Source of the DNA: an uncultured Eubacteriales bacterium
GTDB taxonomy: Bacteria; Bacillota; Clostridia; Oscillospirales; Acutalibacteraceae
Length of the DNA stretch: 34,643 nucleotides
NCBI GenBank assembly: GCA_900315465.1
Contig: OMZF01000057.1
Location: 1-34,643 of the forward strand
Direction of reading: 5' to 3'
This document shows positions 7,070 through 15,119 of the stretch, piece after piece; the first letter of the stretch is position 1, and every line of letters starts with the position of its first letter. A program made the translations under genes and the position numbers. The notes beneath the pieces are model-generated. The model was not told the origin of the DNA. It did no database searches and was given only the letters and a program-made list of their open reading frames with translations.

Positions 7070-7886
7070 ATGCCTTGTTTCTTACATAATGGAATATATA
7101 CTGCTGAGCTATACCTGCATAACGTCCCAGACCTTCAGGTGTTACTCCCGAAAATTCCGATGCAAGTGCTTTTTTCATCCATACATCCACAGGAAATGCC
7201 TCAAGTCTGTGCAGACCGTATAAAAGAGTACATTCTGCCACTTTTGCTCCTACACCTTTTATCCTTATCAATTCCTGTCTGCACTCGTCTATCGGCATAT
7301 CTTTCATGTCATAAAGCCTTACTTCTCCTCCTGCCACTTTTCTTGCTGCATCTATTATATATTTTGCTCTGAAACCTGCTCTGAGCACGGACAGGTCTTC
7401 CGCTTCATATTCGGCAATTTTTTCGGCTGTCGGAAAAGAATGACCCTCTTCACATAATTCTCCGAAATTCTCGCATAATCTGTTTACTATTCCCTTTATC
7501 CTCGGTATGTTATTATTCTGAGAAATAATAAAGGAACATAATGCTTCCCATGGGTCTTGTGCCAATATCCTTATTCCGTTTATACTTTTTACTGCCTCAC
7601 CAAGCTCAGGACAAACTTCGGTTATTTCTTTCCTGATTTCATCATAATCATTTTCAATATCAAAATATTGTCTCCATATATTCAGAAAATCTTCTTCACT
7701 ACAGCTGAGTATTACTTTGTTTCCGTCTTTTTCTACAGACAATTCCTTTCCGTATGCTATGCCTTTATATATCCCTTTTTCATCACTGTTCCATCTGAAA
7801 CACTGACCACATTCAAATGTATTTATCAGATCAAACGCCTCTCCCGAATAAATTTCTGTACCTTTTTCCGTTATTTTATACTCCAC
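7068..7886 (-). CDS. 8-oxoguanine DNA glycosylase/AP lyase (OGG type)
   Basis: GTG at 7886 is preferred over GTG at 7895 because AGGGTGA lies at proper distance before it; the product has 272 residues. An OGG_N-like N-terminal domain (FECGQCFRW near 25-33) precedes the HhH-GPD domain. IKGVGAKVAEC carries the hairpin and catalytic lysine K215; FPVDVWM holds the catalytic aspartate D234, as in OGG1. The enzyme removes oxidised guanine and nicks the strand. It points towards the DUF4190-like cluster and is separated from the upstream tail-anchored gene by a family B repeat. Confidence 0.9.
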   Translation of the reverse strand: MEYKITEKGTEIYSGEAFDLINTFECGQCFRWNSDEKGIYKGIAYGKELSVEKDGNKVILSCSEEDFLNIWRQYFDIENDYDEIRKEITEVCPELGEAVKSINGIRILAQDPWEALCSFIISQNNNIPRIKGIVNRLCENFGELCEEGHSFPTAEKIAEYEAEDLSVLRAGFRAKYIIDAARKVAGGEVRLYDMKDMPIDECRQELIRIKGVGAKVAECTLLYGLHRLEAFPVDVWMKKALASEFSGVTPEGLGRYAGIAQQYIFHYVRNKA

Positions 7887-7932
7887 AAATATCACCCTTT
7901 TTCGTTATACATATTTTTAATTTGATTAGTAA

Positions 7933-8023
7933 GGCTGCTGTGCAAACAAATAAGCACAACAGCCATAATTTTAATTCAGCGTATAAACTTTGAACAGCAA
8001 ATCAACTGCACATTGCTAATTGG
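7933..8023 (-). repeat. Repeat family B, copy 2 (inverted)
   Basis: Read on the minus strand it starts CAATTAGCAATGTGCA, which contains the stop codon TAG of the upstream gene (8018-8016). It continues through ACGCTGAATTAAAATTAT and ends in the stem GGCTGTTGTGC/GCACAGCAGCC (7933-7964). No strong T-run follows, so termination may be partial. Confidence 0.8.
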
Positions 8024-8636
8024 TAAGGAACAGGTAGGCAGCTGCACCAAGCTGGGCAGCGGCAAGTATAAGGAGTACGGCAATTTTTATTTTAAGTTTT
8101 TTAAGAGTTTCAGCTTTTGTTTTTTCAGCGGTTGAACCCGAAGGTGAAACACGCACTCTTTTAGTTTCAGCCATTTGTGTGTCCAGCTCCTTTATAACGG
8201 AATTCACATTTGTAGAATCCTGAGTTTCATCTTTGATCCCATATCTTTCGGAAAGTTTCTTTCGTATATTTGGCATAAGTGATATGAGCTTTTCTGTATC
8301 GTCGGGCAGAAGTATTATTGATTGTTCACTTATTGTCATAATAATACACTCTGCATTATCAGATGAAATTTTTTCTTCTTCAAGCTTGCTTTTTTTCGGG
8401 GTGATCACTTTTTTTATTATTTCACAGGGGCTTTTATTACCTTCCTCACTGCCGCCTATAACAAAGATAATATTTCTTCTTTTGCCCGCTGCTGCAAGCT
8501 TTTCAGAAAGTTCAACAGCATCAGAAGATGCATATCCTCCTGCAAGACGCAGCCCGAGGGTGGCAAGACCATCCTCAAGCATTGTCTGTAATTCAGCAGT
8601 TTTCCATGAATGGTAGAATATTATTTCGTAAAGCAC
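8016..8636 (-). CDS. Tail-anchored protein, partner of the giant sortase; possible degenerate CinA/MoCF fold
   Basis: 206 residues from GTG at 8636, with GGAGG at eight bases; it begins three bases after the sortase gene ends, so the two are surely co-transcribed. The N-terminal 130 residues alternate strands and helices (LGLRLAGGY..., NIIFVIGGSEEG, SIILLPDDTEKL). This order resembles CinA/MoCF domains, where IxxxGG and LPGxPxE motifs occupy the same relative places, but key residues differ. A polar linker leads to one C-terminal membrane helix (about 184-204) with basic residues before it, so the bulk faces the cytosol. Assignment of the fold is inference only. The last codon and stop lie inside a family B repeat. 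Confidence 0.75.
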   Translation of the reverse strand: MLYEIIFYHSWKTAELQTMLEDGLATLGLRLAGGYASSDAVELSEKLAAAGKRRNIIFVIGGSEEGNKSPCEIIKKVITPKKSKLEEEKISSDNAECIIMTISEQSIILLPDDTEKLISLMPNIRKKLSERYGIKDETQDSTNVNSVIKELDTQMAETKRVRVSPSGSTAEKTKAETLKKLKIKIAVLLILAAAQLGAAAYLFLTN

Positions 8637-8639
8637 TTC

Positions 8640-11279
8640 TTAATCCTCCGGACTTTCGGGAGTTTGTGTTGAGGATTCATCAGGCTCAGGAGTCACTTCG
8701 GAACTCTGCTGTGTTTCCGAACTTTCTACCGGCTCGGAAGATGTGTGATTTTCATCATTGATCTGGGCAGCCGTCTTTACATTGTCGAATTCGGATTCGG
8801 CATTGCTTTTGAGACTTTCAATGGAATTTACTGATGTAGAATTATTGATGAATCGGGTATATTTGTTTATAATTGACTGTATTTCAGCCTGCTGAGCCTC
8901 ATAGTAATTGTTAAGGTCAAGATAGGTCGAAATATAGCTCACAGCAGATTCTCTTGCATCATACAGCTGTTGAGCGGATTCTTCCGCTGCTCTGCTGCGT
9001 TCCTCAGCTTTGCGGCTTTCTTCTGCAAGACGGCTTTCCTCCGCTGCTCTGCGGCTTTCTTCTGCAGCCTTTTTGCTTTCTTCTGCAATACGTTTACTTT
9101 CCTCGGCAGCCTTTTTGCTTTCTTCAGCTTTTCTGCTTGCTTCGGCTTTTCTGGAATTTTCTTCCTCGTTCAGCTCGTCATTTGTTTTTATTTTTGCAAG
9201 GACTGAAATACCTTCTTTGAGAAGTTCATTTACTTCTTCAACACTTGCTGCTGCATCTATCTTGCGGTTATACTGATCGAAGGTCTTATTCACTTCATTC
9301 ATCTGAGATGAACGATATACATTTCCTGCTATAGAATTATGAAGTTCTACCTTTGCACTTTCCTTTTTGTTTTTGAGTTCAGCTTCGGAAGACTGACTGT
9401 TTTCGGCAGAAGCTTCACTTTCCTGATCTATAGTCTTGAATTCTTCCTCAAACTGTTTGAGTGCATTGTCGCAAAGCTCGCTGACCACAAGGCTGTTATC
9501 TGATTCATTGATAAGAACGATATACTTATCCATAAGCTCAGTGATACGTTTCTTTTCCCTTTCGGAATATTCATGGTTTTCGATATATTCCTTCATGGTC
9601 TTGATTGCGTGTTCACGGACTTCTGATATTGCCTTTGAAAGAGCAATGTCATCTTTTTCAGACCAGTCTGTCTTTTTACCGTCATACCAGTCGATCTTCT
9701 TATTGTTATAAGCATCCTGGAATGTTGTTACATCGGGCTTTTCTCCGCCGTAGGTATAGTACCATACATCAGGATAAAGTGTGTCGGGATTCTGTTTTGC
9801 TTTTGAAACATCAACTGTTTCATCTTCACCGTCCCTTACTTTTCTTGCCACAACTACAAGTCTGAATTCGGAAAAGTCGTAAGTACAGGTCGAAAGCGAA
9901 ACGATGGTATCATTTTCGTTAAGTGAAACAGGACAGTCAATTATTGACCTTTCACGAAGCTGATAAACGAAATTGAGGAAGTCATATGAATTAGCGAAAT
10001 CTCCTCTCAGGTAGTTGAAGAAATCACCCTGAGATTCAAGAGTATTCGTTTTGAATATGGAGATGATTTTCCACTTACTCTTTTCGTATATCGTATTATA
10101 AGTAAATACAGGATTATTCTTATAAAAATTTATATCTTCAAAATATTTGAGATTTGCAAACATTCTGCCGTCCTGCATATGATGACCGTGAAGTATCATA
10201 TTTTTGGAATTCAGATTGCTGCGATAATCAAGGAATACAGTACCATAATTATCATAATTTCCGTAGAAGTCACGATAAAGGTAATATTCAGGATCTTCTC
10301 CCTCTGGCGGCTGAACTACAACATAGTCTATTTTTGTATTAGGTACGGTAACCCAGCCTACAGTATCCTTATTTTCACTGAGAAGCTTACTGAAATCTAC
10401 AAGAGTACCTTCCGAACCATCGGTAGGTTTTTTTGTTATTTCCTTACCGTTTTCATCTTTTTCCTCTGTCGAAACAAGCAAATTTCTTATACTCTGGGTG
10501 GTGTTATCATTTATAGCGGGTCTTACAACAAGAATGTTTACCAGCATACATGATGATACTATAAATGTGCATATAGCAACTAAAAGTATTACCTTTCTGA
10601 TAACATCAAAGGGAGTGTCGCCTGAGCATGGAATAAAGCGTTTCCAGAAGGCTGTTTTTTGTTTTGGTTTCATAAGAGTGGAAGAAACTCTTTCGAGAGC
10701 AGTAGCATAATCCACTCCCGTAAAATCCTCTGAGGGCAGAAGTACAACAGTAATATCATCACATACACATGAATATGCCGTAAGTTTTTCTTTTATATTA
10801 TCATGAGAGGACTTTTCTTCTTCCTGAACTTTTTTGGCAGCATTTTCATCAATTACAGGTTCATCCTTTTCTTCGATAACAAGAGAAGATGAATGTTCCA
10901 CTGTCATAAGAGGAATACTATTTTCGTCAATATTTACCGAAGGAGCGGAAACAGACCTCAGATTTCCTTCAGGGGATGCGATATTTACTGTCATTCTGCT
11001 GATTTTTCCTTTGATACCGAGATCTTCAAAAAGTTTTTTTGCATCGTCGTCATTTTCGGTGTAAAGGGCATCGGCAATAAATACGATGTCTATTTTGTCT
11101 TCACTTTCGGCAGTTTCCTTGAGAGCCTCCTGTATACTGTTCTGATTGAGATTAACTTCGGTTTTGTAAGCTATATTTATATCCAGTTCACCAAGTTCAC
11201 GGACAGTTTCTTCAAAATCGCTGTCTGTCAATAGGGTGTAAGCTCTCCCCTCACGTGGAAAATACAGCTCCGTATTCAT
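8640..11279 (-). CDS. srtB: Class B sortase with N-terminal cytosolic domain and long helical-repeat C-terminus
   Basis: 879 residues; ordinary SrtB proteins have about 250. Residues 1-200 are soluble and predicted cytosolic: ELDINIAYKTEV, DIVFIADALYTENDDDA and ITVVLLPSEDF follow the order of CinA/MoCF motifs but are degenerate. One membrane helix lies near 228-252. The SrtB domain (about 295-480) has catalytic H366 in HGHHMQDG, C465 in LSTCTYD and R473 in FRLVVVAR. Residues 540-840 hold three helical repeats of about 65 residues and an EESKKAAEES-type charged stretch, then a Ser/Glu/Pro tail. AAGGAG precedes ATG 11279, 16 bases after thiI. Sortases join proteins to the cell wall; the target is not in view. 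Confidence 0.9.
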   Translation of the reverse strand: MNTELYFPREGRAYTLLTDSDFEETVRELGELDINIAYKTEVNLNQNSIQEALKETAESEDKIDIVFIADALYTENDDDAKKLFEDLGIKGKISRMTVNIASPEGNLRSVSAPSVNIDENSIPLMTVEHSSSLVIEEKDEPVIDENAAKKVQEEEKSSHDNIKEKLTAYSCVCDDITVVLLPSEDFTGVDYATALERVSSTLMKPKQKTAFWKRFIPCSGDTPFDVIRKVILLVAICTFIVSSCMLVNILVVRPAINDNTTQSIRNLLVSTEEKDENGKEITKKPTDGSEGTLVDFSKLLSENKDTVGWVTVPNTKIDYVVVQPPEGEDPEYYLYRDFYGNYDNYGTVFLDYRSNLNSKNMILHGHHMQDGRMFANLKYFEDINFYKNNPVFTYNTIYEKSKWKIISIFKTNTLESQGDFFNYLRGDFANSYDFLNFVYQLRERSIIDCPVSLNENDTIVSLSTCTYDFSEFRLVVVARKVRDGEDETVDVSKAKQNPDTLYPDVWYYTYGGEKPDVTTFQDAYNNKKIDWYDGKKTDWSEKDDIALSKAISEVREHAIKTMKEYIENHEYSEREKKRITELMDKYIVLINESDNSLVVSELCDNALKQFEEEFKTIDQESEASAENSQSSEAELKNKKESAKVELHNSIAGNVYRSSQMNEVNKTFDQYNRKIDAAASVEEVNELLKEGISVLAKIKTNDELNEEENSRKAEASRKAEESKKAAEESKRIAEESKKAAEESRRAAEESRLAEESRKAEERSRAAEESAQQLYDARESAVSYISTYLDLNNYYEAQQAEIQSIINKYTRFINNSTSVNSIESLKSNAESEFDNVKTAAQINDENHTSSEPVESSETQQSSEVTPEPDESSTQTPESPED
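8975..9155 (-). repeat. Coding tandem repeats for EESxKAAEES units in the sortase
   Basis: Units of about 15 to 33 bases (minus-strand GCAGAAGAAAGC-like) encode successive EES(K/R)xAxE blocks. They give a long single charged helix and explain several long spurious frames on the plus strand. Confidence 0.75.
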
Positions 11280-11295
11280 ACTATCACTCCTTGTT

Positions 11296-12465
11296 TTAAT
11301 TGATTTCGGTCACTTTAAGGTTTTGAAGAGCCTCACTGAAAAGAGGTTCATAATCTATCTTTTGTTCTTCGGCTAAGACATTTTTAAGTACCGGACGTGT
11401 ACGAGGATGTTTCGGGGTAAATACCGTACAGCAGTCCTCATAAGGCTGTATCGAAATATCAAAAGTATCTATTTTTCTTGAAATTGTTATTATCTCCTCT
11501 TTATCCATACCGATAAGCGGACGGAAAACAGGCATATCGCAGGCAATATCCGTACAGGCTATAGCACCTATCGTCTGACTTGCGACCTGTCCCAGACTTT
11601 CACCAGTTATAAGAGCCTGACATTCGTTTTGTTTTGCTATTCTTTCGGATAGCATCATCATAAAGCGGCGCATTATTATTGTAAAATATTCCTCGTGGCA
11701 TTTATCTCTTATTTCTTCCTGAAGTTTTGTAAAAGGAACTGTATACATAGTCATTCTGCCGCTGTACTTAGCCACACGCTCAAGAAGACCAACAACCTTT
11801 TCTTCGGCTCTTTCGCTTGTATACGGCGGGCTTGCAAAATGTACTGCAGTAAGCTCAATACCTCTTTTAGCCATCATATAGGCGGCAACTGGGCTGTCTA
11901 TACCGCCTGATATGAGTATAGCCGCTTTTCCGCCTGTACCTACAGGAATACCGCCCGCACCTTTGAGAACTTCGGAATGTATATATGCCGCATCATCCCT
12001 TATTTCAACCGTAACAACAGCATCGGGATCGTGAACATCAACTGTCACCTCAGGAAATGTATCGGCAAGATAGCCTCCGACTTCTCTTGCAATTTCGGGG
12101 GAAGTGAACGGAAATTTCTTGTCTGAGCGTTTAGCCTCAACTTTAAAGCTTGTTATTCTGTCGAAATGGTCTTTGAGATATTCGGCAGATGTTATTTTTA
12201 TATTTTCTATATCCTTTTCGGCAACACAGGCACGGGAGAATGCCGCAATACCGAAAATATGCGAAATACAGTCCGCAACCTCGTCAATATCAATATCATC
12301 AAAAACGGGAGCGACTGTAATAATTGACTGAGAATTCTTTACTTTGCACGGGCCTATTTTATGAAGACGGTGTTTGATATTTTTAATAAGCCTGTCCTCA
12401 AAAGTTTTACGGTTAAGTCCTTTAAGAACTATTTCACCGAGCTTGATAATAATAACTTCTTTCAT
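11296..12465 (-). CDS. thiI: tRNA 4-thiouridine sulfurtransferase ThiI
   Basis: ATG at 12465 is preferred over an in-frame TTG at 12474 that would touch the AAGGATG ribosome site; 389 residues, normal for Gram-positive ThiI without a rhodanese domain. An N-terminal ferredoxin-like part and THUMP RNA-binding domain (about 60-165) precede the PP-loop ATPase, with SGGIDSPVA at about 186-194. ThiI adenylates U8 of tRNA and transfers sulfur, and also feeds thiazole synthesis in some bacteria. The sulfur donor, a cysteine desulfurase, is encoded 49 bases upstream on the same strand, as in many Firmicutes. Confidence 0.95.
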   Translation of the reverse strand: MKEVIIIKLGEIVLKGLNRKTFEDRLIKNIKHRLHKIGPCKVKNSQSIITVAPVFDDIDIDEVADCISHIFGIAAFSRACVAEKDIENIKITSAEYLKDHFDRITSFKVEAKRSDKKFPFTSPEIAREVGGYLADTFPEVTVDVHDPDAVVTVEIRDDAAYIHSEVLKGAGGIPVGTGGKAAILISGGIDSPVAAYMMAKRGIELTAVHFASPPYTSERAEEKVVGLLERVAKYSGRMTMYTVPFTKLQEEIRDKCHEEYFTIIMRRFMMMLSERIAKQNECQALITGESLGQVASQTIGAIACTDIACDMPVFRPLIGMDKEEIITISRKIDTFDISIQPYEDCCTVFTPKHPRTRPVLKNVLAEEQKIDYEPLFSEALQNLKVTEIN

Positions 12466-12514
12466 TTCTGTCAATCATCCTTCTGATATAGTGTCAAATT
12501 ATATTTTAACACTT

Positions 12515-13651
12515 TTATTTACTTCTTGCAAGAGAGGAAACTGCATTTTTAAGGCATAAAATCAGATAATCAATATTTTCCTTTGTTATATCTTCGGAGA
12601 AACTTATTCTCAAAGCTGAATCTATGCGGTCACCATCAAGACCGACAGAAGCAAGCACATGACTTTTATGACCTTTTGCACAGGCAGAGCCGCTTGAAAC
12701 AAAAATGTTTTTTTCGGCAAGGTAATGAAGAAGTGTTTCAGAGCGGAAACCGGGGATTGAGATATTTATTATATACGGCAAAGCGTCGTTGTCGGAATTG
12801 AAAACAACTTCAGATATTTCCGAAAGCTTTTCACGGCAATACGAATTAAGTGAAAGTATTATGTCATGTCTTTCATGGTCTGCGGAAAGCATATCCACAG
12901 CCACTCCCATGGCACAGGCAGCAGGAACAGGCTCAGTACCGGGACGTATTCCCTTTTCCTGCAGACCTCCCGAATGCAGGGGCAGTATACGTACCCCCTT
13001 TCTTATATATAAAGCCCCGACTCCTTTCGGAGCGTGTATCTTATGACCGCTTACAGTCATAAGGTCTATACCGTATTTTTTCGGAACGAGGGGCATTTTC
13101 ATAAAAGCCTGAACAGCATCAACATGAAAAAGTGCCGGAGATTTTGCATTTTCGATTATGCGGTGTACTTTTTCAATAGGCTGAATCGAACCGAGTTCAT
13201 TATTTACTGCCATAATACTGACAAGTATGGTATCTTTGGTTACAGCCGATCTTACATCATCAATTCTGATCTTGCCGTTTATATCAGGTGAAAGATATAT
13301 TACCTCAAAACCGTCTTTTTCAAGTTTCTGCATAGCTTCCATAACCGAGGAATGTTCTATTGCCGTAGTTACTATACGGTTTCCCCTTTTCTTCAGTGCA
13401 TTTACTGCACCGAAAACAGCAGTATTATTACCCTCAGTTCCTCCTGAGGTAAAATATATTTCTTCAGGCAGTGCATTCATTGAAGATGCAATTATTTTTC
13501 TTGCGGCTGTAAGCTGATGTTCAGCCTCAAGTCCCTTTGAATGAAGTGAAGAAGGATTTCCGTAGTACCGGGTCATCATTTGAAAAGCTTTTTCGGCAGC
13601 CTCCGGGTATACCTTTGTGGTTGCACTATTATCGAGGTATATTTCTTCCAA
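12515..13651 (-). CDS. Cysteine desulfurase (NifS/IscS family), probable ThiI partner
   Basis: TTG at 13651 is taken as start: AAGGAGA lies about ten bases before it and the protein then begins EEIYLDNSATT as usual for the family; longer in-frame starts to 13777 would add a non-homologous hydrophobic stretch. 378 residues. PLP-binding lysine K204 lies in SGHKIHAPKG, and the active cysteine C324 in SSGSACAKG. The enzyme removes sulfur from cysteine and passes it as persulfide. It is the first gene of the run desulfurase - thiI - sortase - tail-anchored protein, and is divergent from spoVAC. Confidence 0.93.
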   Translation of the reverse strand: MEEIYLDNSATTKVYPEAAEKAFQMMTRYYGNPSSLHSKGLEAEHQLTAARKIIASSMNALPEEIYFTSGGTEGNNTAVFGAVNALKKRGNRIVTTAIEHSSVMEAMQKLEKDGFEVIYLSPDINGKIRIDDVRSAVTKDTILVSIMAVNNELGSIQPIEKVHRIIENAKSPALFHVDAVQAFMKMPLVPKKYGIDLMTVSGHKIHAPKGVGALYIRKGVRILPLHSGGLQEKGIRPGTEPVPAACAMGVAVDMLSADHERHDIILSLNSYCREKLSEISEVVFNSDNDALPYIINISIPGFRSETLLHYLAEKNIFVSSGSACAKGHKSHVLASVGLDGDRIDSALRISFSEDITKENIDYLILCLKNAVSSLARSK

Positions 13652-13674
13652 AATTTTTTCTCTCCTTAAAACAA

Positions 13675-13704
13675 TGAATATTTTTATATAAAAATGAAAT
13701 AATA
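13675..13704 (+). promoter_or_regulatory. Possible sigma-G-type promoter of spoVAC
   Basis: TGAATA (13675-13680) is followed after 17 bases by AATAATA (13698-13704). The -35 fits the forespore sigma-G consensus and the -10 fits five of seven positions of CATACTA. The AT-rich context makes chance matches likely. Confidence 0.3.
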
Positions 13705-13764
13705 AAAATGAAATACCAATAATTACACATCGCTGATTTCTAAGCGGATAAAGGGGGATTTTTG

Positions 13765-14205
13765 GTGGCAGTAACAAGGGATGAATATGTAAAAATGGTT
13801 GATGATGCTTCGCCGAAAAGCAAACTGCTCACAGATTGTACAGGGGCATTTTTTATCGGGGGATTTATCTGTATGATAGGACAGTTATTCCTTGAAGCAT
13901 ACGGAATAATGGGATTTGAACAAAAAGATGCAGCTTGCCTTACAAGTGTTACCCTTGTATTTTTAGGCACACTGTTCACTTTTTTCGGATGGTATGATAA
14001 TATAGCAAAACTCGGCGGTGCAGGAACACTTGTACCTATAACAGGCTTTGCAAATGCGGTTGCATCTCCTGCAATGGAATTCAAAAGTGAGGGGTATATT
14101 CCCGGACTGAGTGCAAAAATGTTCATAATTGCAGGGCCTGTGATAGTATACGGAACAGTAGCATCAATTTTGTATGGCATAATATTATGGATTCAAAGTA
14201 CGTAA
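13765..14205 (+). CDS. spoVAC: Stage V sporulation protein AC
   Basis: 146 residues from GTG at 13765, behind AAGGGGGA (13751-13758); an in-frame TTG at 13762 is too close to that site. Membrane segments lie near 25-45, 58-80, 85-105 and 118-142. The family motifs SVTLVFLGTLFTFFGWYD, AKLGGAGTLVPITGFANAV and SPAMEFKSEGY are present. SpoVAC is part of the inner spore membrane channel that moves dipicolinic acid. Its usual partners spoVAD and spoVAE are not next to it here: the following gene is a flavin reductase. This is good evidence that the organism belongs to a spore-forming lineage. Confidence 0.93.
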   Translation: MAVTRDEYVKMVDDASPKSKLLTDCTGAFFIGGFICMIGQLFLEAYGIMGFEQKDAACLTSVTLVFLGTLFTFFGWYDNIAKLGGAGTLVPITGFANAVASPAMEFKSEGYIPGLSAKMFIIAGPVIVYGTVASILYGIILWIQST

Positions 14206-14291
14206 ATACAAAGCGATAGCATCTTTTAAAGCGTTTTTTGGTAAACAATATAAGAAATATTTTTAATTTATGGAAAAATTGTAATTTTTTC

Positions 14292-14320
14292 TTGTATTAT
14301 CAATTTTGATGTGTTATTAT
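14292..14320 (+). promoter_or_regulatory. Promoter of the flavin reductase-rubredoxin gene
   Basis: TTGTAT (14292-14297), 17 bases, TATTAT (14315-14320), with an upstream TG giving an extended -10. Confidence 0.55.
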
Positions 14321-14370
14321 TATCTCAGCAGCCTTGTATTAATGGATATGTATGGAAGGAGCTATCGCTT

Positions 14371-15018
14371 ATGTATGATAAAATTCTGACATCACTTTCC
14401 TACGGTATGTTTGCCATAGGAGTAAAAGATGAACCTGTGCCGAATGCTTGTATAGTAAATACAGTTATGCAGATCTCCTCTCTGCCGATGACTATAGCTG
14501 TGAGTATAAACCACAGAAATTACACAAATGAGCTTATAAGAAAATACGGTGAATTTTCAGTAAGTGTCCTTTCAGAAGATACTTCCGGTACAGCTATAGG
14601 AGCATTGGGATATACATCCGGCAGAGATACAAATAAGCTTGCGAATGTAAGATACAAAATGCTCAGTGAGGGAGTTCCTGTTATACAGGAAAACATATGC
14701 TGCTGGTTTTTGTGCAAGGTAGTAAACATCGTTGAAACTGTCACACATACGGTTTTTATAGCCGAGCCGGTATCTGGCAGTGAGGCAATAAAGGGGAAAC
14801 CTATGACATACGAATACTATCGCAATGTTATAAACGGAAAATCTCCGATGTATGCTCCGACTTACTATGAAGAAAAGGAAACCGAGACAGATAAATATAT
14901 TTGTAAGATATGCAGATATGAATACAGTGAAAGCCTTGTGCCGTTTGAAGACCTTCCTGATGATTGGAAATGTCCGATATGCGGAGCACCTAAATCCGTA
15001 TTCAAAAAGGAAAATTAG
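14371..15018 (+). CDS. Flavin reductase-rubredoxin fusion (high-molecular-weight rubredoxin type)
   Basis: 215 residues from ATG 14371, with GGAAGGA 14354-14360 upstream; a longer frame to 14311 lacks a ribosome site. Residues 1-155 form an FMN-binding flavin reductase-like domain ([23 protein letters not shown]). Residues 175-212 are a rubredoxin with C178, C181, C201 and C204. Proteins with this layout (Hrb) pass electrons from NAD(P)H to flavodiiron proteins or rubrerythrins for oxygen, peroxide or nitric oxide reduction. No flavodiiron gene is adjacent; the reverse rubrerythrin at 3859 is a possible electron acceptor in the same cell. Confidence 0.87.
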   Translation: MYDKILTSLSYGMFAIGVKDEPVPNACIVNTVMQISSLPMTIAVSINHRNYTNELIRKYGEFSVSVLSEDTSGTAIGALGYTSGRDTNKLANVRYKMLSEGVPVIQENICCWFLCKVVNIVETVTHTVFIAEPVSGSEAIKGKPMTYEYYRNVINGKSPMYAPTYYEEKETETDKYICKICRYEYSESLVPFEDLPDDWKCPICGAPKSVFKKEN

Positions 15019-15050
15019 GCTATGACAATTCTATCATAGAATAACATTGA

Positions 15051-15068
15051 TGTCAAGCATACTTGACA
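15051..15068. promoter_or_regulatory. Palindromic operator candidate upstream of nadA
   Basis: TGTCAAG and CTTGACA flank CATA in a perfect 7-4-7 inverted repeat; a third similar half, CTTGTCA, lies at 15083-15089. TTGACA in the right arm could be a -35 box. A repressor of NAD synthesis such as NiaR is a reasonable suspect, but I cannot confirm its consensus from memory. Confidence 0.45.
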
Positions 15069-15119
15069 AATTTCAATTTGAACTTGTCATTTATGTAGCA
15101 AATTTTGGAGAAGATAAAT

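Noticed and set aside
8954..9276. Three overlapping plus-strand frames rich in Leu/Ser/Phe
   Set aside because: They are mirror images of the EESKKAAEES repeats of the sortase gene on the other strand, with no ribosome sites.
10700..10780. PP2C phosphatase motif (DDITVVLL) in the sortase N-terminus
   Set aside because: Only this short stretch matches; the metal-binding aspartate motifs of PP2C are missing.
12515..13777. Longer N-terminus of the cysteine desulfurase up to 13777
   Set aside because: The added residues are hydrophobic, lie over the spoVAC promoter region and have no match to the family; TTG 13651 has a good ribosome site.
15019..15119. Riboswitch before nadA
   Set aside because: The leader is short and shows a simple operator-like palindrome, not a multi-helix aptamer with terminator.
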